Source: Chitinophagaceae bacterium (lineage in GTDB: Bacteria > Bacteroidota > Bacteroidia > Chitinophagales > UBA10324). Taken from it: DNA of 64,000 nt. The number at the start of each line of letters is the position of its first letter. Within the stretch, counting starts at the first letter, position 1. The stretch is from contig CANJII010000012.1 in the NCBI GenBank assembly GCA_947474435.1, forward strand, positions 1 to 64,000, read 5' to 3'. Made by a program: the position numbers and the translations under genes. Under the pieces are notes generated by a model. It was not told the DNA's origin, searched no databases, and saw only the letters and a list, made by a program, of their open reading frames with translations. This document shows positions 10,192 through 20,078 of the stretch, piece by piece.

Positions 10192-10221
10192 AGGGCGATG
10201 AAAAATAAATTTCACCGCCCT
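10192..10221 (-). terminator. Probable bidirectional intrinsic terminator between the PPTase gene and the tRNA unit
   Basis: agggcgatgaaa / tttcaccgccct 12-bp arms (one A-C on plus, G-U on minus) with T-runs on both sides. Confidence 0.75.
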
Positions 10222-10228
10222 TTTTATG

Positions 10229-10302
10229 TCGGGGTACCTGGACTCGAACCAGGGACCCCCTGCTCCCAAAGCAGGTACGCTAGCCAACTGCGCTACACCC
10301 CG
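10229..10302 (-). tRNA. tRNA-Pro (anticodon TGG)
   Basis: Reverse complement CGGGGTGTAGCGCAGTTGGCTAGCGTACCTGCTTTGGGAGCAGGGGGTCCCTGGTTCGAGTCCAGGTACCCCG folds as a cloverleaf; CCA not encoded. Confidence 0.97.
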
Positions 10303-10356
10303 AACTTATTTTTATTGATAACAAATGAACTATTCAACTATTTAACAAAACCGGTG

Positions 10357-10447
10357 CGGAGAGGGAGGGATTCGAACCCTCGATACAAGTTTAAGCTCGT
10401 ATAACGGTTTAGCAAACCGGCCCTTTCGGCCACTCAGGCACCTCTCC
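10357..10447 (-). tRNA. tRNA-Ser (anticodon GCT)
   Basis: Reverse complement GGAGAGGTGCCTGAGTGGCCGAAAGGGCCGGTTTGCTAAACCGTTATACGAGCTTAAACTTGTATCGAGGGTTCGAATCCCTCCCTCTCC with a long variable arm. Confidence 0.97.
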
Positions 10448-10458
10448 TGTTATGTGGG

Positions 10459-10488
10459 CAAATGTATAAAATACTTTGAACCCTCAAA
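10459..10488 (-). promoter_or_regulatory. Promoter of tRNA-Ser/tRNA-Pro unit, TTTG-N18-TACATTTG
   Basis: Minus strand TTTGAGGGTTCAAAGTATTTTATACATTTG directly upstream of tRNA-Ser. Confidence 0.75.
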
Positions 10489-10504
10489 GAGAAGTTGAAA
10501 ATAA

Positions 10505-11938
10505 TCAGGTAATACTTAGCTGAATTTTCTTTTCTATCTCCTGAACTGACTCTTTAAACTCCTTGTCTGTATCCATCATGTCTTTCACTGCCTGACAACT
10601 ATGAATAACGGTACTGTGGTCACGACCACCGAAATGACGACCGATAACTTTTAAAGAATTTTTTGTGTAGCTCTTCGCTAAGTACATACTTAACTGACGG
10701 GCCTGAACAATTGCACGCTTGCGTGTTTTCTCTTTTAATTTTTCAGGCTGAACACTGAAGAATTCGCAAACCGCCTTTTGTATGAACTCAATGGAAACTT
10801 CGCGCGAAATTGTTTTTACAAAATTCTTGATAATTTTTTTCGCTAAGTCCAAATCAATTTCTTTTCTGTTTAAAGATGATTGTGCTAACAATGAAACCAA
10901 TGCACCTTCTAAATCACGAACACTGGTGCTTATATTATAGGCAACAAATTCAACTACATCACGAGGCAATTCAATTCCATCGGCATACATTTTCTTTTCA
11001 AGAATTGCAATGCGGGTTTCAAAATCCGGAACTTGAATATCAGCACTCAATCCCCAACGGAAACGACTCAATAATCTTTCTTCCATTCCTTCTAAATCAC
11101 GAGGTGCACGATCAGAAGTAAGAATTAATTGTTTACCGCTTTGGTGAAGGTGATTAAAAATGTGAAAGAAAATATCCTGCGTGCGATCTTTGTTTGCGAA
11201 AAACTGAATATCATCAGCGATCAACACATCAATCAATTGATAGAAGTGAATGAAATCATTCACACTGTTATTTTTCAAGGCATCAATAAACTGATTGGTA
11301 AATTTTTCTGCCGGAACAAACAACACAGTTTTATTCGGATATAAATTTTTAATCTGATTTCCGATGGCCTGTGCTAAGTGAGTTTTCCCTAACCCGACAC
11401 CACCATATATAACGAGTGGATTGAAAGAAGTAGCACCGGGCTTTTGTGCAACAGCATAACCGGCACTGCGCGCTAAACGATTACTGTCGCCTTCAACATA
11501 AGTATCGAAAGTGTATGCAGCATTTAATTGCGAATCAATATTCACTTTGCGTAAACCCGGAATGATGAAAGGATTTTTTATTTGATGACCCATCACCATT
11601 GACGCTGGCATCTCTTGAGTCTTCACTGCATTGGTTGTTGCAGTTGGAATGTTCACTGTAAATGGTCCATTCTTTTGAGAAGAGTTATCTACCACAACCT
11701 GATATTCCAAACGGGCATCGTTTGATAGTTCACGCTTCAGTGCTTTGCGCAAAATGCTTACATAATGTTCTTCAAGCCATTCGTAAAAAAATTGACTCGG
11801 AACCTGAATGGTTAAAACATCGCCTTGAAGTTTAACCGCCTTAATTGGTTCAAACCAAGTTTTAAAACTTTGCGGGTTTACATTATCTTGTATGATTTTC
11901 AGGCACTCATTCCAAACGGATTCTGCAGATTTCAACAT
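10505..11938 (-). CDS. dnaA: Chromosomal replication initiator DnaA
   Basis: NPLVIYGGVGLGKTHLAQAIGN (Walker A), LIADDIQFF (Walker B), C-terminal GGRDHSTVIHSCQAV. Confidence 0.99.
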   Translation of the reverse strand: MLKSAESVWNECLKIIQDNVNPQSFKTWFEPIKAVKLQGDVLTIQVPSQFFYEWLEEHYVSILRKALKRELSNDARLEYQVVVDNSSQKNGPFTVNIPTATTNAVKTQEMPASMVMGHQIKNPFIIPGLRKVNIDSQLNAAYTFDTYVEGDSNRLARSAGYAVAQKPGATSFNPLVIYGGVGLGKTHLAQAIGNQIKNLYPNKTVLFVPAEKFTNQFIDALKNNSVNDFIHFYQLIDVLIADDIQFFANKDRTQDIFFHIFNHLHQSGKQLILTSDRAPRDLEGMEERLLSRFRWGLSADIQVPDFETRIAILEKKMYADGIELPRDVVEFVAYNISTSVRDLEGALVSLLAQSSLNRKEIDLDLAKKIIKNFVKTISREVSIEFIQKAVCEFFSVQPEKLKEKTRKRAIVQARQLSMYLAKSYTKNSLKVIGRHFGGRDHSTVIHSCQAVKDMMDTDKEFKESVQEIEKKIQLSIT

Positions 11939-12007
11939 AGTGACTGTATAGTGTTTTTAACTTTTATGATTTAATTCGACGATGAATGTATGTATGTGCG
12001 CACAAAA

Positions 12008-12050
12008 CTGCAAGAAAATATTTTTAAAAAATATTTTTTTTAACTTGCAG
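12008..12050. repeat. 43-bp AT-rich inverted repeat between dnaA and the metallophosphatase gene
   Basis: ctgcaag-aaaatattttt...aaaatatttt...-cttgcag with perfect 7-bp outer arms and complementary A/T inner arms; spans the stop codon at 12040. Confidence 0.7.
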
Positions 12051-12969
12051 AATTGGAAATAATTACTTGTTGTGAAATTGCCTGTTTATCAATGCTGTTT
12101 TTTTTAAAATAGAAATCTAATTTTCCTAAAACCAATCCTGCCCATCCAACTTGATTAACGAGTACTTGCTTGTTATCAATGTTCTTGTAACTTATCGGCG
12201 AATCAAAAAAAGTATGGGTGTGCCCACCTATAATTAAATCTATGTTTTTAGTAGATTGCGCAAAAACCTCATCACTGATTTTTTTATCGTTGTACTTTGC
12301 TCCTAAATGAGATAAACAAATTACCATGTTGCAATGGTAGTCATTCTTCAACTGTGACGCAATATTATTTGCAATGGAAACCGGTTCCAGGTATTTTGTT
12401 TCACCAAATAATTTATCAGGCACCAATCCTTTCAATTCTATTCCGATTCCAAACACACCGATTTTTAATTTTCCTTTTTTAAAAATTTTATACGGAATAG
12501 TTTTCCCCTGCATTGCCGTATTGGTGAAATCATAATTCGCAACAATCATTGGAAAAGTTGCATTCGGTAATTGACTGGCGAGACCTTCCACACCATTATC
12601 AAAATCGTGGTTACCGATTGCACTTGCATCATACTGCATCTGGCTCATCAGTTTCATTTCCAATTCACCATGAAAATAATTGAAGTACGGTGTGCCCTGA
12701 AAAATATCTCCGGCATCTAACAACAAAACATTGTCGGCTGCATTGCGCAATTTATTTATGAGTGATGCTCTTGCTGCTGCACCGCCAAGTCCCTGAAATT
12801 TTCCGCCGTCCATTGGGAATGGGTCAATGCGAGAATGCCAATCGTTGGTATGAAGTATGGTGAGCTTTTGAGTATCGTTGTCTGCAAATGCTTCGAGTGG
12901 AAAAGAATTTGCACCAAGCAATAAAGCACCGGCACTTAATTGTTTTAAAAATTTTCTGCGTTCATTCAT
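12040..12969 (-). CDS. 5'-nucleotidase/UshA-type metallophosphatase domain protein with Tat-like signal
   Basis: [67 protein letters not shown]. Confidence 0.93.
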   Translation of the reverse strand: MNERRKFLKQLSAGALLLGANSFPLEAFADNDTQKLTILHTNDWHSRIDPFPMDGGKFQGLGGAAARASLINKLRNAADNVLLLDAGDIFQGTPYFNYFHGELEMKLMSQMQYDASAIGNHDFDNGVEGLASQLPNATFPMIVANYDFTNTAMQGKTIPYKIFKKGKLKIGVFGIGIELKGLVPDKLFGETKYLEPVSIANNIASQLKNDYHCNMVICLSHLGAKYNDKKISDEVFAQSTKNIDLIIGGHTHTFFDSPISYKNIDNKQVLVNQVGWAGLVLGKLDFYFKKNSIDKQAISQQVIISNSAS

Positions 12970-13714
12970 TTACAACTCTGTGTTCCAATTTTTCATAAAT
13001 AGTTTTTCCTTCTGCTGTTAAAGATAGAATGTAACTGATTAAAAGATTCCGAAACAAAATCGGACTCATCATTTTTTTTTCGAAATTCAGAAATGCGCAA
13101 TCATCACCACCATTGGCAATGTAATCGCTGCACACAAAATGATAAGTAGCGAGGGTATCTAATTTTTTTCCATTGATGTAAATCTGTTCGGCCGTTCCTT
13201 TATAAATCATGTACTGCATTCCAGCAACGGGCCAACCACCTTTCGCTGCGGCTTTATTTATTAGTTGCCGCACAATTTTTCCATTCACCTCCATTAATGC
13301 AATTGCATTATCGAATGGCATGAGTTCAAATATTTTTCCCATCGTGATTTCTCCTGTGGGTAATGATGGAATTCTGATTCCTCCGTTGTTTACTATACTG
13401 AAATCAATTTCTGCATTCAATTCTTTTCGCGACTGTAACAGTAATGCATCAGCAACAAAATTTCCGAGTGTGCCTTCCGGTTGTTGCTTTGTTAATTCCG
13501 AATCTGATTTTCCGATTACAACCTGCATTGTTTTATTCAGACTGTCGCGAAAGGGAATCAGAAATTTCCACATAGCAGAATCAATTGGATAATCTGCTTT
13601 CATGCTGAACTTGTTTGCCGAATAATCAGCAACCTGGTAGGGTTTGCAAGAAGAAATTATAAGTGATAAACTAAAAAGTATAAATCCGGAGAATAGAAAT
13701 TTCATTTTTTTCAA
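12962..13714 (-). CDS. 5'-nucleotidase C-terminal domain lipoprotein
   Basis: Lipobox [58 protein letters not shown]. Confidence 0.93.
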   Translation of the reverse strand: MKKMKFLFSGFILFSLSLIISSCKPYQVADYSANKFSMKADYPIDSAMWKFLIPFRDSLNKTMQVVIGKSDSELTKQQPEGTLGNFVADALLLQSRKELNAEIDFSIVNNGGIRIPSLPTGEITMGKIFELMPFDNAIALMEVNGKIVRQLINKAAAKGGWPVAGMQYMIYKGTAEQIYINGKKLDTLATYHFVCSDYIANGGDDCAFLNFEKKMMSPILFRNLLISYILSLTAEGKTIYEKLEHRVVNE

Positions 13715-15282
13715 CCCTTGAATTCTCCAAACACATTCCTTAAAGCATCGGCAATCTCGCCGAGTGTTGCATAATTTTCTACGGCTTCAATAACTATTGG
13801 CATTAGGTTCTCCTCTCCTTTAGCTTTTGTTTCGAGTGCTGCCAGAATGGAATTCACTTTAGCATTATCTCTTCGCGACCGCAATGATTTTAATTTTTCA
13901 GATTGATGCGTGCGAATTGATTCGTCAACACGAAAAATATTTTCAGGTGGTTTTTCATCTGCTAAAAATTTATTCAAGCCTACAATAATTTTTTCGCCGC
14001 TTTCAATTTTCCGTTGGTACTTATACGATGAGCGTGCAATTTCTTCTTGCATGTATCCTTGTTCAATCGCTGCAACTGAACCGCCCATTGCATCAATGCG
14101 ATGGATATAATCCCAAGCTTTTTTTTCTACTTCATCAGTCAGCGCTTCAATAAAATAAGAACCACCAAGCGGGTCAACTGTTTCGCTTACTCCACTTTCG
14201 TGTGCAATAATCTGTTGTGTCTTCAATGCTATGCCCGCAGCTTGTTCGGTTGGTAAAGAAAGTGCTTCATCAAAACCATTGGTGTGCAATGATTGTGTTC
14301 CGCCAAGAACAGCAGAGAGCGCCTGTAGTGTTACACGGGTGATATTATTCATTGGCTGTTGCGCGGTCAATGTACTTCCACCTGTTTGCGTGTGAAAGCG
14401 ACACATCATAGCTCGTTCATCTATTGCGCCCATCTCCTTTGTTATCTGTGCCCACATTCTTCTTGCTGCGCGAAACTTCGCCACCTCTTCAAATAAATTA
14501 TTATGCGCGTTGAAGAAAAAAGAAATCCGTTTTGCAAAAACATTTATATCAAGTCCTTTATCAATCGCTGCTTTTAAATATGCTTTTCCATTGGCGAGTG
14601 TGAATGCTAATTCCTGAACAGCATCGCTACCGGCTTCGCGAATGTGATAACCACTTACTGAAATAGTATTCCACGCCGGAACTTCACGACTGCAATAATC
14701 AAAAATATCAGTAATCAATCGCATGGAAGGTTTCGGTGGATAGATGTAAGTGCCACGCGCCGCATACTCTTTTAAAATATCGTTTTGCACCGTGCCCGAT
14801 AATTTTTTTACATCGGCTCCCTGCTTTTTTGCCAATGCTATATATAATGCCAGCAGAATAAATGCGGTTGCATTAATGGTCATTGAAGTAGAAATTTTAT
14901 CGAGCGGAATTCCTTTGAAAAGAATTTCCATGTCTTCGAGCGAATCAATGGCAACTCCAACTTTTCCAACTTCACCTTCTGACATCGCGTGGTCACTGTC
15001 GTATCCAATCTGAGTTGGTAAATCAAATGCAACTGACAATCCGCTTGTGCCCTGACTTAGTAAATAATGATAGCGCTTGTTCGATTCTTCGGCAGTGGAA
15101 AATCCTGCGTACTGCCGCATGGTCCACAACTTATCACGATACATGGTAGGATGAACTCCGCGTGTGAATGGAAATTCTCCCGGTAATTCTTCATTATGAG
15201 CTGAAGAATTTCTATACAGTGGATTTATTTCAATACCACTATCAGTTTCAAATTTTTTTTCAGGAGTTTTTTCTTTCGACAT
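13711..15282 (-). CDS. Methylmalonyl-CoA mutase family protein, catalytic (barrel) subunit without B12-binding domain
   Basis: [66 protein letters not shown]; ends at 523 aa before any DxHxxG cobalamin domain. Confidence 0.95.
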   Translation of the reverse strand: MSKEKTPEKKFETDSGIEINPLYRNSSAHNEELPGEFPFTRGVHPTMYRDKLWTMRQYAGFSTAEESNKRYHYLLSQGTSGLSVAFDLPTQIGYDSDHAMSEGEVGKVGVAIDSLEDMEILFKGIPLDKISTSMTINATAFILLALYIALAKKQGADVKKLSGTVQNDILKEYAARGTYIYPPKPSMRLITDIFDYCSREVPAWNTISVSGYHIREAGSDAVQELAFTLANGKAYLKAAIDKGLDINVFAKRISFFFNAHNNLFEEVAKFRAARRMWAQITKEMGAIDERAMMCRFHTQTGGSTLTAQQPMNNITRVTLQALSAVLGGTQSLHTNGFDEALSLPTEQAAGIALKTQQIIAHESGVSETVDPLGGSYFIEALTDEVEKKAWDYIHRIDAMGGSVAAIEQGYMQEEIARSSYKYQRKIESGEKIIVGLNKFLADEKPPENIFRVDESIRTHQSEKLKSLRSRRDNAKVNSILAALETKAKGEENLMPIVIEAVENYATLGEIADALRNVFGEFKG

Positions 15283-15385
15283 AAATTATTTAAAAATTAG
15301 AGCCACAGATTCACAGATTAAATTTTGCTTACTTCAAAATAATTTGAAACAGATTTTCACGAAATTTTTTTGTTGACTTCAATCT

Positions 15386-15402
15386 CCTCCCCTTTGGGGA
15401 GG
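15386..15402. repeat. GC-rich hairpin CCTCCCC-TTT-GGGGAGG
   Basis: Perfect 7-bp palindromic arms within ctcctcccctttggggaggtcggttggg, in AT-rich intergenic DNA. Confidence 0.6.
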
Positions 15403-15414
15403 TCGGTTGGGACT

Positions 15415-15945
15415 TTAATAAATCTTCTTCACTTCATTCTTCAAAGTATCCAATGCCTTTTGTGTGGGCATTGATTGTTCATTATTAATGAAGTATTCTA
15501 AAATCCGGCGACTCAAATCTTTTCCCGAAGCACTCTCCGGTAAATCAACCGCACAACGATTTACGATACTTACAATTTCTTCTTTCACCTGTACTATCTG
15601 ATTCCATGTTGGTGCGCTCACATAAATCTGTTGCGCAAGGTTGTGTTCAAACTCCAGGCGAATATTGCTGATTAGTGATAGTTGCATATCGCGGGCATTC
15701 ATTCCGGGTTTTACTACCCGATGTATTAAACTGTTTGGCGAAATCCGTTCAAGAAAAAGTGCTAACCGTTCGTAAGCCTGCAAACGAATCGGAAGTGCCG
15801 CTTTAAAATTATCAATGCGAACTTCTAATTGTTTTTTCTCAAGGTCTGCCTGCAAAAAAGATTTCAGAACAAAGTAGGCAGTAAGAAATGTAATAAGTGA
15901 TGGGATTGTAAATTTTAAAATTTCAAGAAAAACTGTCCAGGCCAT
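15415..15945 (-). CDS. Hypothetical membrane-anchored protein
   Basis: N-terminal TM segment (ILKFTIPSLITFLTAYFVLKSF) then a helical domain. Confidence 0.75.
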   Translation of the reverse strand: MAWTVFLEILKFTIPSLITFLTAYFVLKSFLQADLEKKQLEVRIDNFKAALPIRLQAYERLALFLERISPNSLIHRVVKPGMNARDMQLSLISNIRLEFEHNLAQQIYVSAPTWNQIVQVKEEIVSIVNRCAVDLPESASGKDLSRRILEYFINNEQSMPTQKALDTLKNEVKKIY

Positions 15946-16129
15946 TTGTGTTTTTTTTATTGTGGCGAAAGTAGATGAAAGTGAAATGAAAAGTGAAAAA
16001 CTTAAAATGAAAAAAAATAATCCATTGGAAATTCTTCACATAAAACTTTTAATTATCAATCGCAACAAATTTTGTTTGAAAATGTAAGAGGTATGAAACT
16101 TCCCAAAAAACACCAAAAACAGGGAAAAA

Positions 16130-16621
16130 ATGAGAACCCTCTACACATCAATTGTTCTTCTATTAATAACAAATTTCATAGCAAATGCTCAAAGTATTTC
16201 GCCCCAGGTTTTTGGTTCAGCAGGAAATTATTATGCCGTTGGTGGAAACTCGTTATCCTTTACAATTGGTGAAAGTCTGACTACAACTCTTACTAATTCC
16301 AGCTACAAAATCACACAAGGGTTTCAACAACCATCATACATGGCAACAGCCATTACTGAGGTTGAAAATCCGGTTTATGATTTAACTATTTATCCGAATC
16401 CAACGAGTAATGTGATTACTATTTTAAATAATGGAAATATTTTTTCGAACAACACAAAATTATTTCTGATTGATGTGCTCGGTCGAAAATTAATTGAACA
16501 ACAACTGAACAGCGAACAAACAATAATTGATCTCCAACAAATCGTTGCGGGCACTTATTTTATTGTGATTGACGAAAACGGTTTCGATTCATTCACCCAC
16601 AAAATAACCAAAGTCCAATAA
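16130..16621 (+). CDS. T9SS type A sorting domain-containing secreted protein
   Basis: Signal peptide MRTLYTSIVLLLITNFIANAQ; C-terminal YPNPTSNVITI...VLGRKL...GTYFIVI. Confidence 0.85.
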   Translation: MRTLYTSIVLLLITNFIANAQSISPQVFGSAGNYYAVGGNSLSFTIGESLTTTLTNSSYKITQGFQQPSYMATAITEVENPVYDLTIYPNPTSNVITILNNGNIFSNNTKLFLIDVLGRKLIEQQLNSEQTIIDLQQIVAGTYFIVIDENGFDSFTHKITKVQ

Positions 16622-16639
16622 CTATAAACAAAACAAAAC

Positions 16640-19600
16640 ATGAAAACGCTCATTGCCAATATCGAATCCATTCTTCTTCGCAAGATTGGATTATTTGCAA
16701 TAACACTTTTAGTGAGTTTGCAATTTGCATTTGCGCAAGTGCCTCAACGATTCAACTATCAGGGAGTTGCTCGAGATGCTTCAGGAAATGTATTATCATC
16801 TCATATTATTTCATTGCGTGTTTCAATATTGAATGGTGGCGCAACCGGAACTTCAGTTTATCAGGAAACACATAATGTGGTGACTAATCAATTTGGATTG
16901 TTCAGCTTGCAAATTGGTGGCGGAACTATTTTATCAGGAACATTTGCTGGAGTACCGTGGACATTGGGAAATCAATGGGTAAAAGTGGAGATGGATGCAA
17001 ACGGCGGTAGCAGTTATGTGGATATGGGAACTACTCAATTATTAAGCGTACCCTATGCAATGGTTGCCGGAAAAATTGGTGGCAACATGAATTTAGATGA
17101 CATGGGTGATGTGGATGTTTCAACCGCAGCATCAGGTCAGGTTTTAAAATATAACGGAACAACATGGATACCGGGAAACGATAACACGGGTGCAGGCGGA
17201 GGTGGAACTTATTATTCTGGAACAGGAATTTCTATTTCCGGAACAAATGTGATTAATAACACCGGTGATATAAATGCAACAGATGATATTACAAACACCA
17301 CAACCGCAAATGGAGATTTATCTGGCACTTATCCTAATCCTGTGGTAGATGGAATTCAAAACAAACCAATATCTTCAACTGCCCCGACTCTTGGACAGGT
17401 ATTAAAATTTGATGGAACACAATGGAAACCTGATGTAGATAATACAGGTTCAGGCGGAACAACTTACACAGCAGGCACAGGAATTAATATAGCCGGAACA
17501 GTAATCAGTACTTCATCAATGTTAGGTGATGTTACAGGAAGTAGTACTGCAAATACGCTTTCAAAAATCCAGGGTAAACCGGTTTCAGCTTTATCACCAA
17601 CCTTGGGACAGGTTTTAAAATACGATGGAACTCAATGGATGCCGGGCACTGATATTCAGGCTGCAGGTGGGGCAACTTATTCTGCCGGAACAGGAATCAC
17701 AATCAATGGTTCAAATGTTATAAGCATTTCAAATTTGGGTGGTGATGTAACCGGAACATCAACTTCAAATTCAATCAGTAATTTACAAGGAAAACCTGTT
17801 GTAGCAAGTTCGCCTTCGAGTGGTGAAGTATTAAAATACAACGGAACTCAATGGGTTCCATCAACAGACAATGTTGGAAGCGGAACAACTTACACTGCCG
17901 GAACCGGTATCACCATCAATGGTTCAAATGCGATTTCAGTGAATGCACTTTCAGGAGATGTAACCGGAAATCCGAATGCAACTGTTGTTGGGAAACTGCA
18001 AACAGTAAGCATTTCAAACACAATTCCTACAACGGGTCAGGTTTTAAAATTCAACGGTACATCATGGGCTCCAGGTGCGGATAATAATAGTGGTGGTGGC
18101 GGAACTTATACTGCCGGAACCGGAATAGATATTACAGGAACAGTGGTAAGCACTCAACCGATGGGAGGTGATGTTACAGGAACTTTAACTGCAAATACAG
18201 TTTCAAAAATTCAGAACTATTCAGTTTCAAACACAGCTCCAACAAGTGGCTATGTTTTAAAATGGAACGGAACTTCGTGGGCACCTGCTCCTGATGCAAC
18301 AACCGGCGGAGGCTCAAATCTCTGGATTCAAACAGGAAGTAATATTTACAATTTTAACGGTGGAAATGTTGGAATCGGAACTACCACACCTGCTTCATTA
18401 TTAGATGTTGAATCATCAACAGCAACAAATGTTATTGCACAATTTCAAAATAACAATGCTGCTAACACAAGTAACACGGTTAATATTCTGAATAATGGAA
18501 ATGGTTACAATTTAAATGTAAATAAGACCGGACAAGGTGAAGCAGTTTACATAACAAAAAACAATGCAGGTTCAGGTACCACCGCAATGGTTGTAACCAA
18601 CAACGGCATTGGAAACACTATGGATGCATTTGCAACAGGAACCGGTTTTGCCGGAAATTTTAATGGCGGAACAAGTTCATCAGGAGGGTTAGTAGCAACA
18701 ACAACGGGCGTTCAATATGCAGGATTATTTGATGGCGGTTCGGTTGGGAATGGTATTAAAGCAATTGTGAGCGGAGGTGGATATGCCGGATATTTTGCTG
18801 GAAGAACTAAAATTGATTACAACTCGAACTCATCAAGCAGTCCACATTTAGCCATTTATGAACAAACAGTTGGCGATTGGGCGCGCATTAATTTTTATAG
18901 TGGCGGATCAAGTTTCTTCAGTACTGCAGGATTAGTTGGTGCCGGTTCTTCTTCTTCAAAGTACACTTTAAGTTTCAGTACAGTTGGAGATATTTTCACT
19001 GCTACCGGTGATGGTAATTTAGGTATAGGAACAAGCACACCAACCTATCGTTTGCATGTATATGGCGATGCTGCTTATACAGGAAGCATGGCACGATATG
19101 AAAATAATAATTCAACGAACAACAATACCATGATTGATATCTTCACATTATCAAGTTCAGTATTGTTGAATGGAACAAAATCCGGTATTGGTTACGGAGC
19201 AAATATTCAAAAGACAGGAACACTTTCAAGCTCAGCAGCTGTCTTTGGCGGAAATGCAGGTACAAACGGAGAAGGTCTTCGCGGAAGTGCGTTTGGTAAT
19301 GGTGGATACGGAGTATATGGAAATGCTGCGGGTAGTGGAGCAAATTCTTATTACGGAGTGTATGGCTACGGATCAGGAAGTGCCGGTGCCGATTATGGAA
19401 TTTATGGTGTTCAAGGTTCAGGTGCAAATGACTGGGCTGGTTACTTCAGCGGCAATGTTGGATACACCGGAATGTTATTGAGCACATCAGATAATAAGCT
19501 TAAACAAAATGTACAGAATTTCAGCGGTGCACTGCAGCAGGTAATGCAATTGCAACCAAAAACTTATGAGTACAAACACGACGGCGATTATGCTCACATG

Positions 19601-19861
19601 AATTTGCCGCAGGGCGAACAGGTTGGTTTGATTGCACAGGATTTAGAAAAAATTATTCCTTCATTAGTTCAGCCTGCTACATTTTCTTATGTAGTAAAAG
19701 ATGATACAAGAGATGGCGAAGAAGGAGCTGTTACCACCACTCAAATAGATTACAAAGGAGTAAACTACATTGGTTTAATACCGGTATTGATTGGTGCCAT
19801 ACAAGACCAACAAAAAGAAATTGAAGAACTTAAATCACAGATATCCCAATTGAGCAAGTAG
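16640..19861 (+). CDS. Large secreted repeat protein with C-terminal peptidase S74-like (tail-fibre chaperone) domain
   Basis: PQRFNYQGVARDASGNVL N-terminal domain, internal about 72-aa repeats, C-terminal SDNKLKQNVQNFSGALQQVMQLQPKTYEYKHDG...GLIAQDLEKIIPSLV. Confidence 0.92.
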   Translation: MKTLIANIESILLRKIGLFAITLLVSLQFAFAQVPQRFNYQGVARDASGNVLSSHIISLRVSILNGGATGTSVYQETHNVVTNQFGLFSLQIGGGTILSGTFAGVPWTLGNQWVKVEMDANGGSSYVDMGTTQLLSVPYAMVAGKIGGNMNLDDMGDVDVSTAASGQVLKYNGTTWIPGNDNTGAGGGGTYYSGTGISISGTNVINNTGDINATDDITNTTTANGDLSGTYPNPVVDGIQNKPISSTAPTLGQVLKFDGTQWKPDVDNTGSGGTTYTAGTGINIAGTVISTSSMLGDVTGSSTANTLSKIQGKPVSALSPTLGQVLKYDGTQWMPGTDIQAAGGATYSAGTGITINGSNVISISNLGGDVTGTSTSNSISNLQGKPVVASSPSSGEVLKYNGTQWVPSTDNVGSGTTYTAGTGITINGSNAISVNALSGDVTGNPNATVVGKLQTVSISNTIPTTGQVLKFNGTSWAPGADNNSGGGGTYTAGTGIDITGTVVSTQPMGGDVTGTLTANTVSKIQNYSVSNTAPTSGYVLKWNGTSWAPAPDATTGGGSNLWIQTGSNIYNFNGGNVGIGTTTPASLLDVESSTATNVIAQFQNNNAANTSNTVNILNNGNGYNLNVNKTGQGEAVYITKNNAGSGTTAMVVTNNGIGNTMDAFATGTGFAGNFNGGTSSSGGLVATTTGVQYAGLFDGGSVGNGIKAIVSGGGYAGYFAGRTKIDYNSNSSSSPHLAIYEQTVGDWARINFYSGGSSFFSTAGLVGAGSSSSKYTLSFSTVGDIFTATGDGNLGIGTSTPTYRLHVYGDAAYTGSMARYENNNSTNNNTMIDIFTLSSSVLLNGTKSGIGYGANIQKTGTLSSSAAVFGGNAGTNGEGLRGSAFGNGGYGVYGNAAGSGANSYYGVYGYGSGSAGADYGIYGVQGSGANDWAGYFSGNVGYTGMLLSTSDNKLKQNVQNFSGALQQVMQLQPKTYEYKHDGDYAHMNLPQGEQVGLIAQDLEKIIPSLVQPATFSYVVKDDTRDGEEGAVTTTQIDYKGVNYIGLIPVLIGAIQDQQKEIEELKSQISQLSK
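17130..18300 (+). repeat. In-frame tandem repeats, unit about 212-216 nt, encoding GQVLK(Y/F)(N/D)GTxW...
   Basis: Six copies of a gttttaaaatayraYggaacwcaatgg-like motif near 17132, 17392, 17607, 17822, 18035 and 18247. Confidence 0.85.
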
Positions 19862-19895
19862 ACTTTTAGACATTGTTTTAGTTTTTGGTTTGGGG

Positions 19896-19925
19896 AAAAC
19901 CACTGCAATTTTTTGCGGTGGTTTT
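19896..19925 (+). terminator. Intrinsic terminator after the S74-like gene
   Basis: aaaaccactgcaa-tttt-ttgcggtggtttt (13-bp stem, one G-U) followed by cttttt. Confidence 0.88.
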
Positions 19926-20078
19926 CTTTTTGTGGAAACTCAATGTTAATGAATGAAAATATTGAACAATCGAACATAGGAATTTTGAATTCAGAAGTTT
20001 TATTAATTCAGAAAATGAAATTCAAATGACTTAATTTTTTGTGGTTCAGTTAATACCCATCGGCACATGAACATTTTT

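Noticed and set aside
10198-10404. 68-aa ORF (GVPGLEPGTPCSQSRYASQLRYTP...)
   Set aside because: Antisense reading of the two tRNA genes, a well-known spurious ORF type.
13209-13592. 127-aa plus-strand ORF
   Set aside because: Lies antisense to the well-supported 5'-nucleotidase C-terminal gene.
19170-19481. 103-aa ORF inside the S74-domain gene
   Set aside because: Out-of-frame reading of a repetitive coding region; the main frame has clear domain evidence.
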